Shown piece after piece: positions 15,381 to 24,679 of a stretch of DNA of 47,678 nt. The stretch comes from an uncultured Pseudomonadota bacterium (GTDB lineage Bacteria; Myxococcota_A; UBA796; SXON01), in assembly GCA_903844155.1 (NCBI GenBank), contig CAIMSU010000050.1:1-47678 (forward strand), given 5' to 3'. Numbering within the stretch: the stretch's first letter is position 1; each line of letters opens with the position of its first letter. Position numbers and translations under genes: made by a program. The notes beneath the pieces are model-generated. The model was given only the letters and a program-made list of their open reading frames with translations, searched no databases and had not been told where the DNA came from.

Positions 15381-16884
15381 TCCGCTCCTCGGCCCGAAGA
15401 CCGACTTCGGGAGCGATCCGCTGCGCCAGATCGTGATCCCGGTGCTCGTCGCCATCCCGCTCGTCGGGGCGCTGGCGCTCGGCGGGCCGACGGTGATGGC
15501 TGCGGTCGTGATCATCGGCCTTGGCGCGGGCACATTCCTCGCCAACCCGCGTGTGTTCATCCTCGCGTTCCTCACGCTCATCTCGATGCGCAACTTCATC
15601 GCGGGCGGCGACCGCATGGACACCGGCGCCGGCCTCGATTTTGACCTCGGCGGGCTCGTCAACATCCTCGCCAGCGGCATCGGCTTCGTCTACTTCCTCG
15701 TCCTGTGGAAGAACCCCTTCAAGGGCCGCTCACTCACCGTCCCGTACGGCATCTTCCTCGCCTTGTTCGCCGTCTCCATCTACTGGGCGCCCGATTTTCA
15801 CTGGGCCGTGCGCTTTGTCACCCGCCTCGCAGCGCCGTTCTTCACCTACCTGATCATCTCGGACATGCTCGACGCCAAGATGGAGCGCCAGCTCCTCGCC
15901 GCACTGTATGCGTCCAGCGTCGTGCCGATCGTGTACGGCTACTACCAGTGGGCGACCGGCACCGGGAACGACGTGACCGAGGGGTACAACCGGGTCAATT
16001 CGTCGTTCTTCCATCCCGCGCACTTTGGGATGTACCTCGATTTCATGTTCTGCGTCTGCTACTCGGAGTTCCTGTCGCCGACGGTGCGGCAGAAGGGCTG
16101 GCGGGCGGTCTACCTCGTCGCCATCTCGCTGCTCCAGGTCTCGACCTACACGCGCATCACGTGGGTGTGCATGGTCTTCGCCTTCGTCTACCTGTCGTGG
16201 GTTTACAAGAAGCGCAGTTATATCCTTGCTGTAGCCATCGTCGCGGCGTTCTTGATCATCGGGTTCGGGCATGGCGTTGCCGACCGGCTGGCGAGCATCG
16301 GCGACGACCTTGGGGCCAGCAACGGAACCCCGGACCTCAACACGTCCGTCGGCTGGCGGCTCTACTTCTGGCAGGAGATCGAGCGGCGATGCTGGGACCA
16401 CCCCTGGCTGGGGTTCGGGGCGGGCTCATCGGTCATGCTCGGTGTGGAGCTCTTTGGCGTGGAGGCAGCGCCGCACAACGGGTACCTGCGCGTGCTCTAC
16501 GAGACCGGGTTCATCGGGCTCGCCTCGTTCCTGTACGTCCTGGTGACGATGCTCTGGCAGGGCCTGCGCCTCGTGCGCGCCTCGAACGACACGCGCGTGA
16601 CCTTCATCTCGCACATCTACATCGCGATGACCGTCATCTACATCCTGCTGAACACGACGGACAACATCCTCGAATACTACGAAGTCGACATCTACCAGTG
16701 GGCGATCCTCTCGCTCGTCGAGTTCGCAAACCTGCGTGCGGCGCGACTCGGCGTCATCGCGCAGGCGAGGTGGGAGAAGGACCTGGAGGTCGCGGACGAG
16801 GATCTGGAGGCGCTCCAGACCGTGCTTGACGAGGCGGGCGTCGCTCCTGGGATCGATGGGCCCGGCGCGTCTTCATCCCCGTAG
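15349..16884 (+). CDS. O-antigen ligase/polymerase family membrane protein
   Basis: 511 aa from ATG 15349, overlapping the GT4 gene by 32 nt; GTG 15373 (VGDPLLGPK) is an alternative with an 8-nt overlap. About ten transmembrane segments are visible, with a central periplasmic-loop region containing PWLGFGAGSSVMLGVELFG and APHNGYLRVLYETGFIGLA. That second stretch is the H-N-x-x-L...E-x-G-x-x-G signature of the Wzy/WaaL/O-antigen ligase superfamily. The C-terminal 60 residues are acidic and cytoplasmic. The role is to polymerise or attach lipid-linked glycan at the periplasmic face; whether ligase or polymerase cannot be told. Last gene of the 10186-16884 run. Confidence 0.8.
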   Translation: MPSAGEVAVGDPLLGPKTDFGSDPLRQIVIPVLVAIPLVGALALGGPTVMAAVVIIGLGAGTFLANPRVFILAFLTLISMRNFIAGGDRMDTGAGLDFDLGGLVNILASGIGFVYFLVLWKNPFKGRSLTVPYGIFLALFAVSIYWAPDFHWAVRFVTRLAAPFFTYLIISDMLDAKMERQLLAALYASSVVPIVYGYYQWATGTGNDVTEGYNRVNSSFFHPAHFGMYLDFMFCVCYSEFLSPTVRQKGWRAVYLVAISLLQVSTYTRITWVCMVFAFVYLSWVYKKRSYILAVAIVAAFLIIGFGHGVADRLASIGDDLGASNGTPDLNTSVGWRLYFWQEIERRCWDHPWLGFGAGSSVMLGVELFGVEAAPHNGYLRVLYETGFIGLASFLYVLVTMLWQGLRLVRASNDTRVTFISHIYIAMTVIYILLNTTDNILEYYEVDIYQWAILSLVEFANLRAARLGVIAQARWEKDLEVADEDLEALQTVLDEAGVAPGIDGPGASSSP

Positions 16885-16925
16885 GCGCCGCCGATGCGAG
16901 CGCTCCTTGATAGCTCTCCCTCCTC

Positions 16926-19271
16926 ATGTCCACGCCGTCCTCGTCCCCTTCGCCCCCGTCCTCGCCCACGCTGACCGCGTCGGCGGCCTCCCCCGGAAAT
17001 TTTCTCGCCGACATCATCGAGAACGACCTCCAGAGCGGCCGCCACACCACCGTCGTCACCCGGTTTCCGCCCGAGCCGAATGGCTATCTGCACATCGGCC
17101 ACGCCAAGTCGATCTGCCTGAACTTCGGCCTCGCCCGGCAGTTCGGCGGGCGCTGCCATCTCCGCTTTGACGACACGAACCCCTCCAAGGAGGACGACGA
17201 GTACGTCCAGAGCATCCAGAACGACGTGCGCTGGCTCGGCTTTGACTGGGGCGAGCACCTGCACAACGCGAGCGACTACTTCGAGGCCTGCTACCAGCTT
17301 GCTGTCGGCTTGATCGGCGACGGCAAGGCCTACGTGGACTCGCAGACGGACGAGCAGATCCGGGCGACGCGCGGGACGGTGAACGAGGCCGGGCGAGCGA
17401 GCCCCGACCGGGCGCGGACCGTCGAGGAGAGCCTCGATCTCTTCGCGCGCATGCGGGCGGGCGAATTCGCCGATGGCGCGCATGTCCTACGCGGAAAAGG
17501 CGACATGGCGGCCGCGAACATGAAGCTGCGTGACCCACTGCTCTACCGGATCCGCCACGCGCACCACCACCAGACGGGCGACGCCTGGTGCATCTACCCG
17601 ATGTACGACTACGCCCACCCGATCTCGGACGCTCTCGAGCGCATCACCCACTCGATCTGCACGTTGGAGTTCGAGAACAACCGCGACATCTACGACTGGG
17701 TGATGGACAACTGCCGGCTCGGGATCCCGGAGCCCCAGCGCCCGCGGCAGTACGAATTCGCCCGGATGCACTTGAGTTATGTGGTCGTCTCCAAGCGCAA
17801 GCTGCTGCGGCTCGTGCAGGAGCGCCATGTGACCGGCTGGGACGACCCGCGCATGCCCACGCTCGCGGGCCAGCGCCGGCGCGGGGTCACGCCCGAGGCG
17901 ATCCGCCTGTTCTGCGACCGTATCGGCGTCGCCAAAGCGAACAGCCTCGTGGACTATGAGACGTACGAGGTCGCGATCCGGGACGACCTGAACGCCCGCT
18001 CCCCGCGCGCGATGGCCGTGCTGAACCCGCTGAGGGTGACCATCGAGAACTGGCCGGCCGGCACGACGGAGACGCTCGACGCACCGCTCTGGCCAGCGGA
18101 CCTGGACAAGGAAGGCAGCCGCACCCTGCAATTCTCCGGTTCGCTGTGGATCGACCGCGACGATTTTCTGGAGAACCCGCCGAAGAAGTTCTTCCGGCTC
18201 TCGCCCGGCGCGGAGGTCCGGCTCCGCTACGGCTACGTGATCCGGTGTGTCGGCGTTGATCGCGATGAATCCGGCGAGATCGTCGGATTGCGGGCAACGT
18301 ACGACCCGGAGAGCCGTGGCGGCAACACGGCGGACGGGCGGAAGGTGCAGGGGACGATCCAGTGGGTGGACGCGAGCGACGGCGTGGACGCGGAAGTCCG
18401 GCTGTACGAGCGCTTGTTCACGGTTGAACGCCCGGATGCCACGGACGACGACTTCCTCACGTTCCTGAACCCGGGCGCGCTCCGGGTGGTCACTGCCAAG
18501 GTGGAGCGCATGCTGGCGGCTGCGGCCCCGGGCGAGCGGTTCCAGTTCGAGCGCGAGGGCTATTTTGTCGCCGACAGCGTTGATTCGAGACCTGGAAAGC
18601 CGGTTTTCAACCGAACGGTGGCCTTGAAGGACTCGTGGGCGAAGCAGACGGCGCCGGTCCCCGTCCTCGGACGCGTGGGCGACCGCCAGCCCGACCGTCC
18701 CCGCGCGGAGGTCGCCCGTCCGACCGTCAGTCGGCCCAGGGACAGCGTCGGCACGCAGCTCTTCGACCGCTACGTGCTGCTCGGCCTCTCGGGCATGGAC
18801 GCCGCCGTGCTCGCCGACGATCCGCCGCTCGCGCTGATCTTCGACGAAGCCCTCCGCGCGTTCGACGACGCGAAGGCGGTCGCCAACCTCGTCATCAACG
18901 ACGTTGCCGCGCTGCGCAAGGGCAAGGGCTTCAAGGCCGCGGCCACGCAGATCGGTCGGGTCGCCGCGCTGATCGACGATGGCGTGATCACCAGCCCGAC
19001 CGCCAAGAACCTGCTCGCCGTGCTGGCGACGGAGGGGGGCGACGCGGCGGCGATCGTGAAGGCGCGGGGCTGGACAGTGACCAACGACCGTGGCCCTATC
19101 GAGACGGCGGCGCGAGAGGTGCTCTCGGGCCACCCCACCGAGGTCGCGCAATACTGCGCCGGCAAGACGAACCTCCTCGGCTTTTTCGTCGGCAAGGTGA
19201 TGAAGGCGACCGGCGGCAAGGCGCAGCCGCGGCTGGTGCAGGAAGTGGTCTTGAGCATGCTGGATGGCTGA
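16926..19271 (+). CDS. glnS: Glutaminyl-tRNA synthetase with C-terminal YqeY-like domain
   Basis: 781 aa, longer than the 550-residue E. coli enzyme. A Ser/Pro-rich leader of about 24 residues precedes the class I catalytic core: FPPEPNGYLHIGHAKS (HIGH at about 57-60), RFDDTNP, the GlnRS-specific YDYAHPISDALE segment, and SKRKLLRLV as the KMSKS-equivalent near residue 290. The anticodon-binding beta-barrels follow. The last roughly 165 residues (ALIFDEALRAFDDAKAVANLVINDVAAL to the end) resemble GatB/YqeY tRNA-binding domains. This architecture is known from Deinococcus and other bacteria, where the appendage aids tRNA-Gln binding. The ATG follows a TAGCTC hexamer by 9 nt. The stop abuts the stop of the convergent gene with no spacer. 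Confidence 0.92.
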   Translation: MSTPSSSPSPPSSPTLTASAASPGNFLADIIENDLQSGRHTTVVTRFPPEPNGYLHIGHAKSICLNFGLARQFGGRCHLRFDDTNPSKEDDEYVQSIQNDVRWLGFDWGEHLHNASDYFEACYQLAVGLIGDGKAYVDSQTDEQIRATRGTVNEAGRASPDRARTVEESLDLFARMRAGEFADGAHVLRGKGDMAAANMKLRDPLLYRIRHAHHHQTGDAWCIYPMYDYAHPISDALERITHSICTLEFENNRDIYDWVMDNCRLGIPEPQRPRQYEFARMHLSYVVVSKRKLLRLVQERHVTGWDDPRMPTLAGQRRRGVTPEAIRLFCDRIGVAKANSLVDYETYEVAIRDDLNARSPRAMAVLNPLRVTIENWPAGTTETLDAPLWPADLDKEGSRTLQFSGSLWIDRDDFLENPPKKFFRLSPGAEVRLRYGYVIRCVGVDRDESGEIVGLRATYDPESRGGNTADGRKVQGTIQWVDASDGVDAEVRLYERLFTVERPDATDDDFLTFLNPGALRVVTAKVERMLAAAAPGERFQFEREGYFVADSVDSRPGKPVFNRTVALKDSWAKQTAPVPVLGRVGDRQPDRPRAEVARPTVSRPRDSVGTQLFDRYVLLGLSGMDAAVLADDPPLALIFDEALRAFDDAKAVANLVINDVAALRKGKGFKAAATQIGRVAALIDDGVITSPTAKNLLAVLATEGGDAAAIVKARGWTVTNDRGPIETAAREVLSGHPTEVAQYCAGKTNLLGFFVGKVMKATGGKAQPRLVQEVVLSMLDG

Positions 19272-22025
19272 TCAGCGGATCGTCCACCAGCCGGCGTAGG
19301 CCACTGCCACCGTCCAATACGTCTCCCCGGGCGCCTTTGGCCCCTCGCGCGCCTCGAACTTCCGGGCCACGGAGACGGTTGGTAGCACACCCACTGTTCC
19401 GGTGATCGGCGTGAGCGACGGGCGATGGGGCCAGAGGAACGTCACGTAGACCTGGACGGGGGCGAGGCCCGCCGGGCCCAGCCCACCGACCACGGTGCCG
19501 TAGCCATCGCCCCGAAACAGCGTCCCCGCGCGGATCGTCGGGCCCGCCACCACCAGGCGCCCGACCAAAGCATCGTCCGGTGTGTGCCGTTCGAGCGACA
19601 CCGCCGGGTCCGGTGGGCTGCCGAGCACGTCCACGACCAGATCGCCGGCAGTTCCGCTCCCGCCAACGACCGCCTCCAGGCGGGGCGTCACGATCGTGAG
19701 CGGCGCGATGAGAGATGTCGGCGACCACGCGAACTGCGCTGGATCGGGCTCCGTTCCTTCGTGCGGGGCCGGAGGTTCCTCGGTGTACGCGCTCCTCACC
19801 CGCTGGCGCGTGAGGCTCGCAGGGTCCGTGAATTCCGCGAGCCAGAGGCCGGGCTGCTCGGCGAGATCCCGGCGCAGGCCGGCCGGGCTCCACCAGCGAT
19901 CGAATTCGTGCCCAAGCTCCTCGACCGCCCCCGAGCGAAAAAGCCAGGCGGCGGCTGGCATCTGCATCATCGTCCCCCAGCGCCCCTCCAGGTCCAGCGC
20001 CCCGACCGGGCCATCCGGGTCGCGCCTCGCCGTCGCATGCGACCAGGCGAACCACGTCACCGCGTCGATCCCCTGGCGGCTCGCGAGCCCCGACCAGAAC
20101 AACGGCGCCTCCTGCGCGTGCCGGTTCGGGAAGCTCTCCTGCACCTCGGTCATGATGCACGGCTTCCCCGCTTGACATGCCCCGAATCGCTCCAGGAAGC
20201 GCCCGGCCCAGGGGGCCCGCAACAGGGAATTGTCGGTGAAGACGTTGGTCTCCGAGATGTTGTCCCAGTACAGGTGCAGGTCGATGACGTCGCAGCGGGC
20301 GAGCAGCACGTCCGCCTGGGGGACGCCAAAGGCGGTGTTGCAGATGAGCGGGCCCTTGAACCCAAGGTCGTTCCGGACGAAAGCAGTGAGCCTGGCCTCG
20401 TGTTGCAGCTCGAGCTCGCTGTAGAATTGCACGAGGTCGATGGCGCGTTGCGTGGGCCACTGGTCCGTGCGCGTGCGCTGGTCGGGCACGCGCCGGATGG
20501 TGCTTGCGACCAGCAGCTCCGTCGGCCCCAGTCCGGGGTTGAGCGAGCCCGACCAGGCGGCGGCGATCTTCGCGTCGGTTCCGTACTTTTTCGCGAGCCA
20601 GCCATTCCACACCGCATCGAGCTGGTCCTGGTGCGCGCGCGGCAGCCGCTCCAGTTGCCCCGCCGACCATGCTGTCACCAGGCTGTTCTCGTTCTCCAGC
20701 TCGATCATGGCGACGTGCGGATCGTCGGCGTAGCGCAGCGCCGTGTACGGATTCACCCGGCCCCAGACCGCGCGGGCCCAGGCTTCCTCGGCGTTCTCCC
20801 AGTCATCCTCGAAGTTCGTGACCCACTTGTAGCCGGCCACGACGTTGGCGGGGTGGTTGACGCCTTCGGCCGTCCGGAACGGGTGTTGGGTGACGAGCTC
20901 GAGCTCCTGAAAAACACCGGCGTCGTCGAGCGCGGCGGTGAAGTGGTCGAGGCGGTCGAGCGCCTCGGCGTTCGTGAGGGGTTCCTGCGTGCCGTCTGCG
21001 CGGACGTCGCCCCGATGCGGATCCGCGATCATGTCGTCGGTGTCGATGTGGTGGAGGCGGACGAGGTTGAAGCCGAGCGCTGAGAGGTGGTTCGCGAAGC
21101 CCGCGGCGTCGTCGACGGCAGGGAGCGCGGCGCCTCCGACGAGGTTCACGCCCCAGAACCGCGCGGGTCTGCCGTCCGCGAAGGTGAGGTGGTCCGCGGT
21201 GACGCGCACAGGCCCGATCTCCGCGGGCATCTCCGGAAGCAGCGAGCGCGTGAACCAGCCAGACCACCGGAAGGGCGTGAGATTGGCCGCGTCGTAGCGC
21301 GTGGTCGGGAGGCCGGCGTCCGCGACCTTCCCGGCCAGGATCGCGTCCAGCAGCACCAGGTTGAGCCCTCCGCGCGCGTGCAGGTGCAGCGCCGTCGGCG
21401 TCGCCCCCGGGTTCGGCGGCACCAGCGGCACGCGCATGAGCGAGGCGGTGACGACGTCTCCCGCGGCGTCGACCCCAAGCTCGACGGCGTCCGCCCCACG
21501 ACCCGTCGCCCCGGCCCACGTCGGCCACGCCTGCTCGCCCACCATCCACTTGAGCGGCTGCTCGGTGCCGTCCGACCAGACGATCGTGCCGTCCGCAGCG
21601 ATGCCGTGCGCGTCCACAGGCCCCTGCGCGGCGGTCAGGAGCGCCAGCGTGCGCGTGGGGCAGGGGAGGGCGGGGATCGGCAGGGTGAGGTCGGCGATGG
21701 CGACGCCGTCGGGGTTTGCGGCGGCGTCAAAGGTCAGGCCGGGGACCTCGGTGGCGAGGACGGCGGGGTCCGCCCGGGTGACGAGCCGCACGTGGGGGCC
21801 GGTCGGATCCGGCGAACCGGGGACCGCGTAGAGGTCGGTGTCGCGGGGGAGGGGGAGGGTGACGAGGCAGGCCGGATCAGCGTCGGCGACGGCGGCGGGG
21901 GACGTCGCGCCACCGGCCGCGGCGGGAGGCGACGACCGGGCGACGGCCACGAGGAGCGCCGTGAACGCGACGCCGAGGACCAGTGAGGAGGGGGCCTGCC
22001 ATCGTCGGCGGAGTGCCGGCCTCAT
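19272..22025 (-). CDS. Putative secreted glycoside hydrolase, clan GH-A (GH5-like)
   Basis: 917 aa. The N-terminal signal anchor (SSLVLGVAFTALLVAVA) is followed by about 220 residues of beta-type sequence. A TIM-barrel-like region starts at about 260: FWGVNLVGGAALP, LSALGFNLVRLHHID, then the acid/base-type MIELENENS near residue 443, and the nucleophile-type CIMTEVQESFPN near residue 625. These match the N-E and E positions of clan GH-A enzymes. The C-terminal 200 residues look like accessory beta domains. Substrate unknown. Its ATG overlaps the stop of the upstream flippase gene (ATGA), so it probably works on the same polysaccharide, in trimming or modification (inference). Confidence 0.7.
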   Translation of the reverse strand: MRPALRRRWQAPSSLVLGVAFTALLVAVARSSPPAAAGGATSPAAVADADPACLVTLPLPRDTDLYAVPGSPDPTGPHVRLVTRADPAVLATEVPGLTFDAAANPDGVAIADLTLPIPALPCPTRTLALLTAAQGPVDAHGIAADGTIVWSDGTEQPLKWMVGEQAWPTWAGATGRGADAVELGVDAAGDVVTASLMRVPLVPPNPGATPTALHLHARGGLNLVLLDAILAGKVADAGLPTTRYDAANLTPFRWSGWFTRSLLPEMPAEIGPVRVTADHLTFADGRPARFWGVNLVGGAALPAVDDAAGFANHLSALGFNLVRLHHIDTDDMIADPHRGDVRADGTQEPLTNAEALDRLDHFTAALDDAGVFQELELVTQHPFRTAEGVNHPANVVAGYKWVTNFEDDWENAEEAWARAVWGRVNPYTALRYADDPHVAMIELENENSLVTAWSAGQLERLPRAHQDQLDAVWNGWLAKKYGTDAKIAAAWSGSLNPGLGPTELLVASTIRRVPDQRTRTDQWPTQRAIDLVQFYSELELQHEARLTAFVRNDLGFKGPLICNTAFGVPQADVLLARCDVIDLHLYWDNISETNVFTDNSLLRAPWAGRFLERFGACQAGKPCIMTEVQESFPNRHAQEAPLFWSGLASRQGIDAVTWFAWSHATARRDPDGPVGALDLEGRWGTMMQMPAAAWLFRSGAVEELGHEFDRWWSPAGLRRDLAEQPGLWLAEFTDPASLTRQRVRSAYTEEPPAPHEGTEPDPAQFAWSPTSLIAPLTIVTPRLEAVVGGSGTAGDLVVDVLGSPPDPAVSLERHTPDDALVGRLVVAGPTIRAGTLFRGDGYGTVVGGLGPAGLAPVQVYVTFLWPHRPSLTPITGTVGVLPTVSVARKFEAREGPKAPGETYWTVAVAYAGWWTIR

Positions 22026-23575
22026 CGCCGCACCTTCGCGCGGATGGCGTCCACCACGACGCGATCGTCGTCATCAAGTCCGAGCACCGCGAGGACCACG
22101 CAAAAGACGAGGAGCGTCAGCACGCTGGCGATTGCAGCGTCGCCCCATCGCCCGGCCAGCCCAGACGCGAGGTGTCCCGCGGGATAAATCGCAGCGACCG
22201 CCCCACCCGCGACCGCCGCGACCATCGCCCGGCCAATCCCGAAGCGGCGGAACGGCGAGATCCCCAAAGCCCACCGCACCTGCGCAAAGCCGACCACGTT
22301 GGCGAACATCATGGCGAGGCCGTTCGCGAGGGCGGCACCGGTCGGACCGTATCGCGGGATGAGCAGGTAGCTGGCGAGTAAATTCAGGATCACCGCCGGG
22401 ACGCCGTTCCAGAGCACCAACCGCTGCTGACCCGCCATGATCAGGAGGTAGTTCACGCTGCCGACCGCCGTGCACACGAGCGCCGAGACCGTCGCGATGC
22501 GCAGGGCGGGCACCGCGTCCATCGATCCGTGCGGCCACAGGCCGATCACCAGCTCGGGGCGGGCGAGCGCGAACACGGTCGGGGGCAGCGCGAGGATGAC
22601 GGCCCAGCGCGTGACCGTGCGGTAGAGTGCCTCCAATTCCAGGCGGCGTGAGGGGGGATCGCCCTCGTGCGGGACCCGCTCGGCGATCATCGGCGCGAAC
22701 ATGCCGTTGAGCGCGCCGAGCCCGAGGCCGAAGATCGGCGTGATCGTGGCGACGGGGCCGTAGATCCCAGCCTCCTCCGCGCTGCGCAGCCCGGCGAGCA
22801 GCACCTGATCGGACCACGTGTAGAGCCCCATCAGAATTCCTTGCAGCCAGAGCGGCCACGCAAAACGCAGCAGCTCGCCCGTCGGCACCGGGGCCTCGCG
22901 TGCGGGGTCCCGCGTGCCCGCGTCGGCCCCTCGGCTGGCCCTCCACGCCAGGACGCGCGCCACGCCGGCGCCGAGCACCATCGCGGACGTGTACGCCGCG
23001 GTCACGCCCCGGATGCCCTGACCCCCGAGGCACGCCACGCCCACGATCTGCGCCGCCGGCCACAGCAGGAACAGGACGGTGGCGCGCGGTCGAACGTCCC
23101 CCCACCCCTGCGCCGCCGCCACCGCCACCATCCGTACCCCCGCAAACGGCAGCGAGATCGCCGCGATCTGGAGCGCCAGCGCCGTCGACGGCGAGGGATC
23201 CACCCACGCCGACGTCGCCCCCGCGGTGGCTGTGATCACGACGGCTGACGCCGCCCCCGTCAGCGCGACCAGCCCCGCAGCCCGTCGGGCCACGCCCGCT
23301 CCGATCTCCCGGGATCGCCCGGCGACATAGCGGATCACGGCGTTCTCCATCCCGAGCAGCGTCACGAATCCAGCGAGCGCCATGACCCGGCTCACCGCCT
23401 TGTAGACGCCATAGCCGGCGTTTCCGAGCACGCCGTTCACGTAGAAGTCGAGGCCGAGCAGCAGGACGTTCCCCAGGAGCGTCGCCGGCAGAAGCACGCC
23501 AGCGCCGCGCGCGAGGCGGGCGACGTCCTGCTTTCGCGTGGTTTCGGTCTCCGGCAACGGGCGCTCCGACACCAC
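22022..23575 (-). CDS. Wzx-like polysaccharide flippase (MATE/PST superfamily)
   Basis: 517 aa with about 14 hydrophobic segments. The N-terminal LPATLLGNVLLLGLDFYVNGVLGNAGYGVYKAVSRVMALAG and the repeated FAWPLWLQGILMGLYTWSDQVLLAGL module, with a charged residue in the middle of a helix, are typical of PST/Wzx oligosaccharide flippases. These move undecaprenyl-linked repeat units across the cytoplasmic membrane. Two GTG codons in a row begin the frame, and a start further downstream is possible. Downstream is the GH-A-like gene in a 4-nt overlap. Divergent from the Alg14-like gene. Confidence 0.8.
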   Translation of the reverse strand: MVSERPLPETETTRKQDVARLARGAGVLLPATLLGNVLLLGLDFYVNGVLGNAGYGVYKAVSRVMALAGFVTLLGMENAVIRYVAGRSREIGAGVARRAAGLVALTGAASAVVITATAGATSAWVDPSPSTALALQIAAISLPFAGVRMVAVAAAQGWGDVRPRATVLFLLWPAAQIVGVACLGGQGIRGVTAAYTSAMVLGAGVARVLAWRASRGADAGTRDPAREAPVPTGELLRFAWPLWLQGILMGLYTWSDQVLLAGLRSAEEAGIYGPVATITPIFGLGLGALNGMFAPMIAERVPHEGDPPSRRLELEALYRTVTRWAVILALPPTVFALARPELVIGLWPHGSMDAVPALRIATVSALVCTAVGSVNYLLIMAGQQRLVLWNGVPAVILNLLASYLLIPRYGPTGAALANGLAMMFANVVGFAQVRWALGISPFRRFGIGRAMVAAVAGGAVAAIYPAGHLASGLAGRWGDAAIASVLTLLVFCVVLAVLGLDDDDRVVVDAIRAKVRR

Positions 23576-23700
23576 CTTAGCGCGAGCATCTGCCAGAATC
23601 TGGCCGGAGACCGCTGTGGTCGAGCCCCGCGCATATCAAAACGGACGACGTCACTTTTCGCACATCGGAATGTCTTGCTACGCGCCCGTCTCCGTTCGGA

Positions 23701-23706
23701 TACTCC
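23701..23706 (+). promoter_or_regulatory. Putative -10 element (TACTCC), leaderless
   Basis: TACTCC is followed by exactly 6 nt and the GTG of the Alg14-like gene at 23713. Confidence 0.5.
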
Positions 23707-23712
23707 CGGATC

Positions 23713-24177
23713 GTGCCAGGCCCCCACCGCGTCCTCATCGTCTGTTCGTCCGGCGGCCATCTTGCGCAGCTGCACTGCATGGACGCCTGGTGGAAGCGCC
23801 ACGAGCGCGTCTGGGTGACGTTCGACAAGCCCGATGCCCGCTCGCTGCTCGACGGGGAGCGCGTCGTGTATGGCCATCACCCCACCAACCGGAACGCGAG
23901 GAACGCGGTGAAGAACACCGTGCTGGCCCTGCGCGTGCTCTACCGGGAGCGCCCCGAGCTGATCGTCTCCAACGGCGCGGGCATCGCGGTCCCGTTCTTC
24001 TGGGTCGGGAAGCTGGTTTTTGGGTGTCGAACGGTCTACGTGGAGGTCTACGACCGGATTGACTCGCCCACCGTGAGCGCGCGCCTCGTGAAGCCGGTGC
24101 TGGACCAGATGGTCATCCAATGGGAGGATCAACGGACGTTCTACCCGGACGCCGCTTACCTCGGAGCGGTGCTGTGA
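23713..24177 (+). CDS. Alg14/PssD-like glycosyltransferase subunit
   Basis: 154 aa from GTG 23713. It begins HRVLIVCSSGGHLAQLHCM, the N-terminal Rossmann half of split GT28 enzymes (Alg14, EpsE, PssD), which recruits the catalytic half to the membrane. ELIVSNGAGIAVPFFWVGKL and VYVEVYDRIDSPTVSARL are the acceptor-side family segments. The start of the next gene overlaps its stop (GTGA), so the two subunits are probably made in equal amounts. Together they are expected to transfer one sugar, by analogy with PssDE a glucuronic acid, to a lipid-linked glycan on the cytoplasmic face; the actual sugar is unknown. Confidence 0.85.
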   Translation: MPGPHRVLIVCSSGGHLAQLHCMDAWWKRHERVWVTFDKPDARSLLDGERVVYGHHPTNRNARNAVKNTVLALRVLYRERPELIVSNGAGIAVPFFWVGKLVFGCRTVYVEVYDRIDSPTVSARLVKPVLDQMVIQWEDQRTFYPDAAYLGAVL

Positions 24178-24656
24178 TCTTCGCGACCGTGGGCACGCAC
24201 GAAGACCCGTTCAACCGCCTGATAGTCGAGTTGGAACGCCTGCAACCCGGGCTGGCGGAACCGGTGGTGATCCAGTCGGGGTACAGCACGGCCGCCGCGC
24301 CGCATTGCACCGTCGTGCCGATGATGACCTTCGCGGAGCTGCAGGACCACATGGCCCGCGCTCGCGTCGTGGTGACCCACGGCGGGCCGGCATCGATCAT
24401 GCAGGCGTTGGCCCACGGGAAGGTGCCGGTGGTGGTGCCGCGCCAGGCGAAGTTTGGCGAGCATGTGGACGACCACCAGGTGCGGTTCTCGGCGCGGATC
24501 GCCGACCGCGTGGTGCGGGTCCTCGACATCGGGGAGCTCTCCGTCGCGCTGACCACCGCTGCCCGGCGGTCCACCGCGTCCAACGCCAATCCGGCCGCGG
24601 CGTTCGCGGCCCGTTTTGATGGTCTGTGCGAGGAGGTCCTCGCCCGCCCCCGCTGA
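24174..24656 (+). CDS. Alg13/PssE-like glycosyltransferase catalytic subunit
   Basis: 160 aa from GTG 24174. It is the C-terminal, donor-binding half of a split GT28 enzyme: MIFATVGTHEDPFNRLI at the start, VVTHGGPASIMQALAHGKVPVVVPR as the nucleotide-sugar-binding G-loop, and FGEHVDDHQ. In the family this half binds the UDP-sugar and depends on the Alg14-like partner encoded just upstream. The frame is open further upstream but overlaps the partner gene. It ends 23 nt before the kinase gene, which has its own promoter-like element. Confidence 0.85.
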   Translation: MIFATVGTHEDPFNRLIVELERLQPGLAEPVVIQSGYSTAAAPHCTVVPMMTFAELQDHMARARVVVTHGGPASIMQALAHGKVPVVVPRQAKFGEHVDDHQVRFSARIADRVVRVLDIGELSVALTTAARRSTASNANPAAAFAARFDGLCEEVLARPR

Positions 24657-24665
24657 TCGGCGTGC

Positions 24666-24671
24666 TACATA
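24666..24671 (+). promoter_or_regulatory. Putative -10 element (TACATA)
   Basis: TACATA lies 8 nt before the kinase ATG at 24680, giving an mRNA with essentially no leader. Confidence 0.45.
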
Positions 24672-24679
24672 CACCCTGC

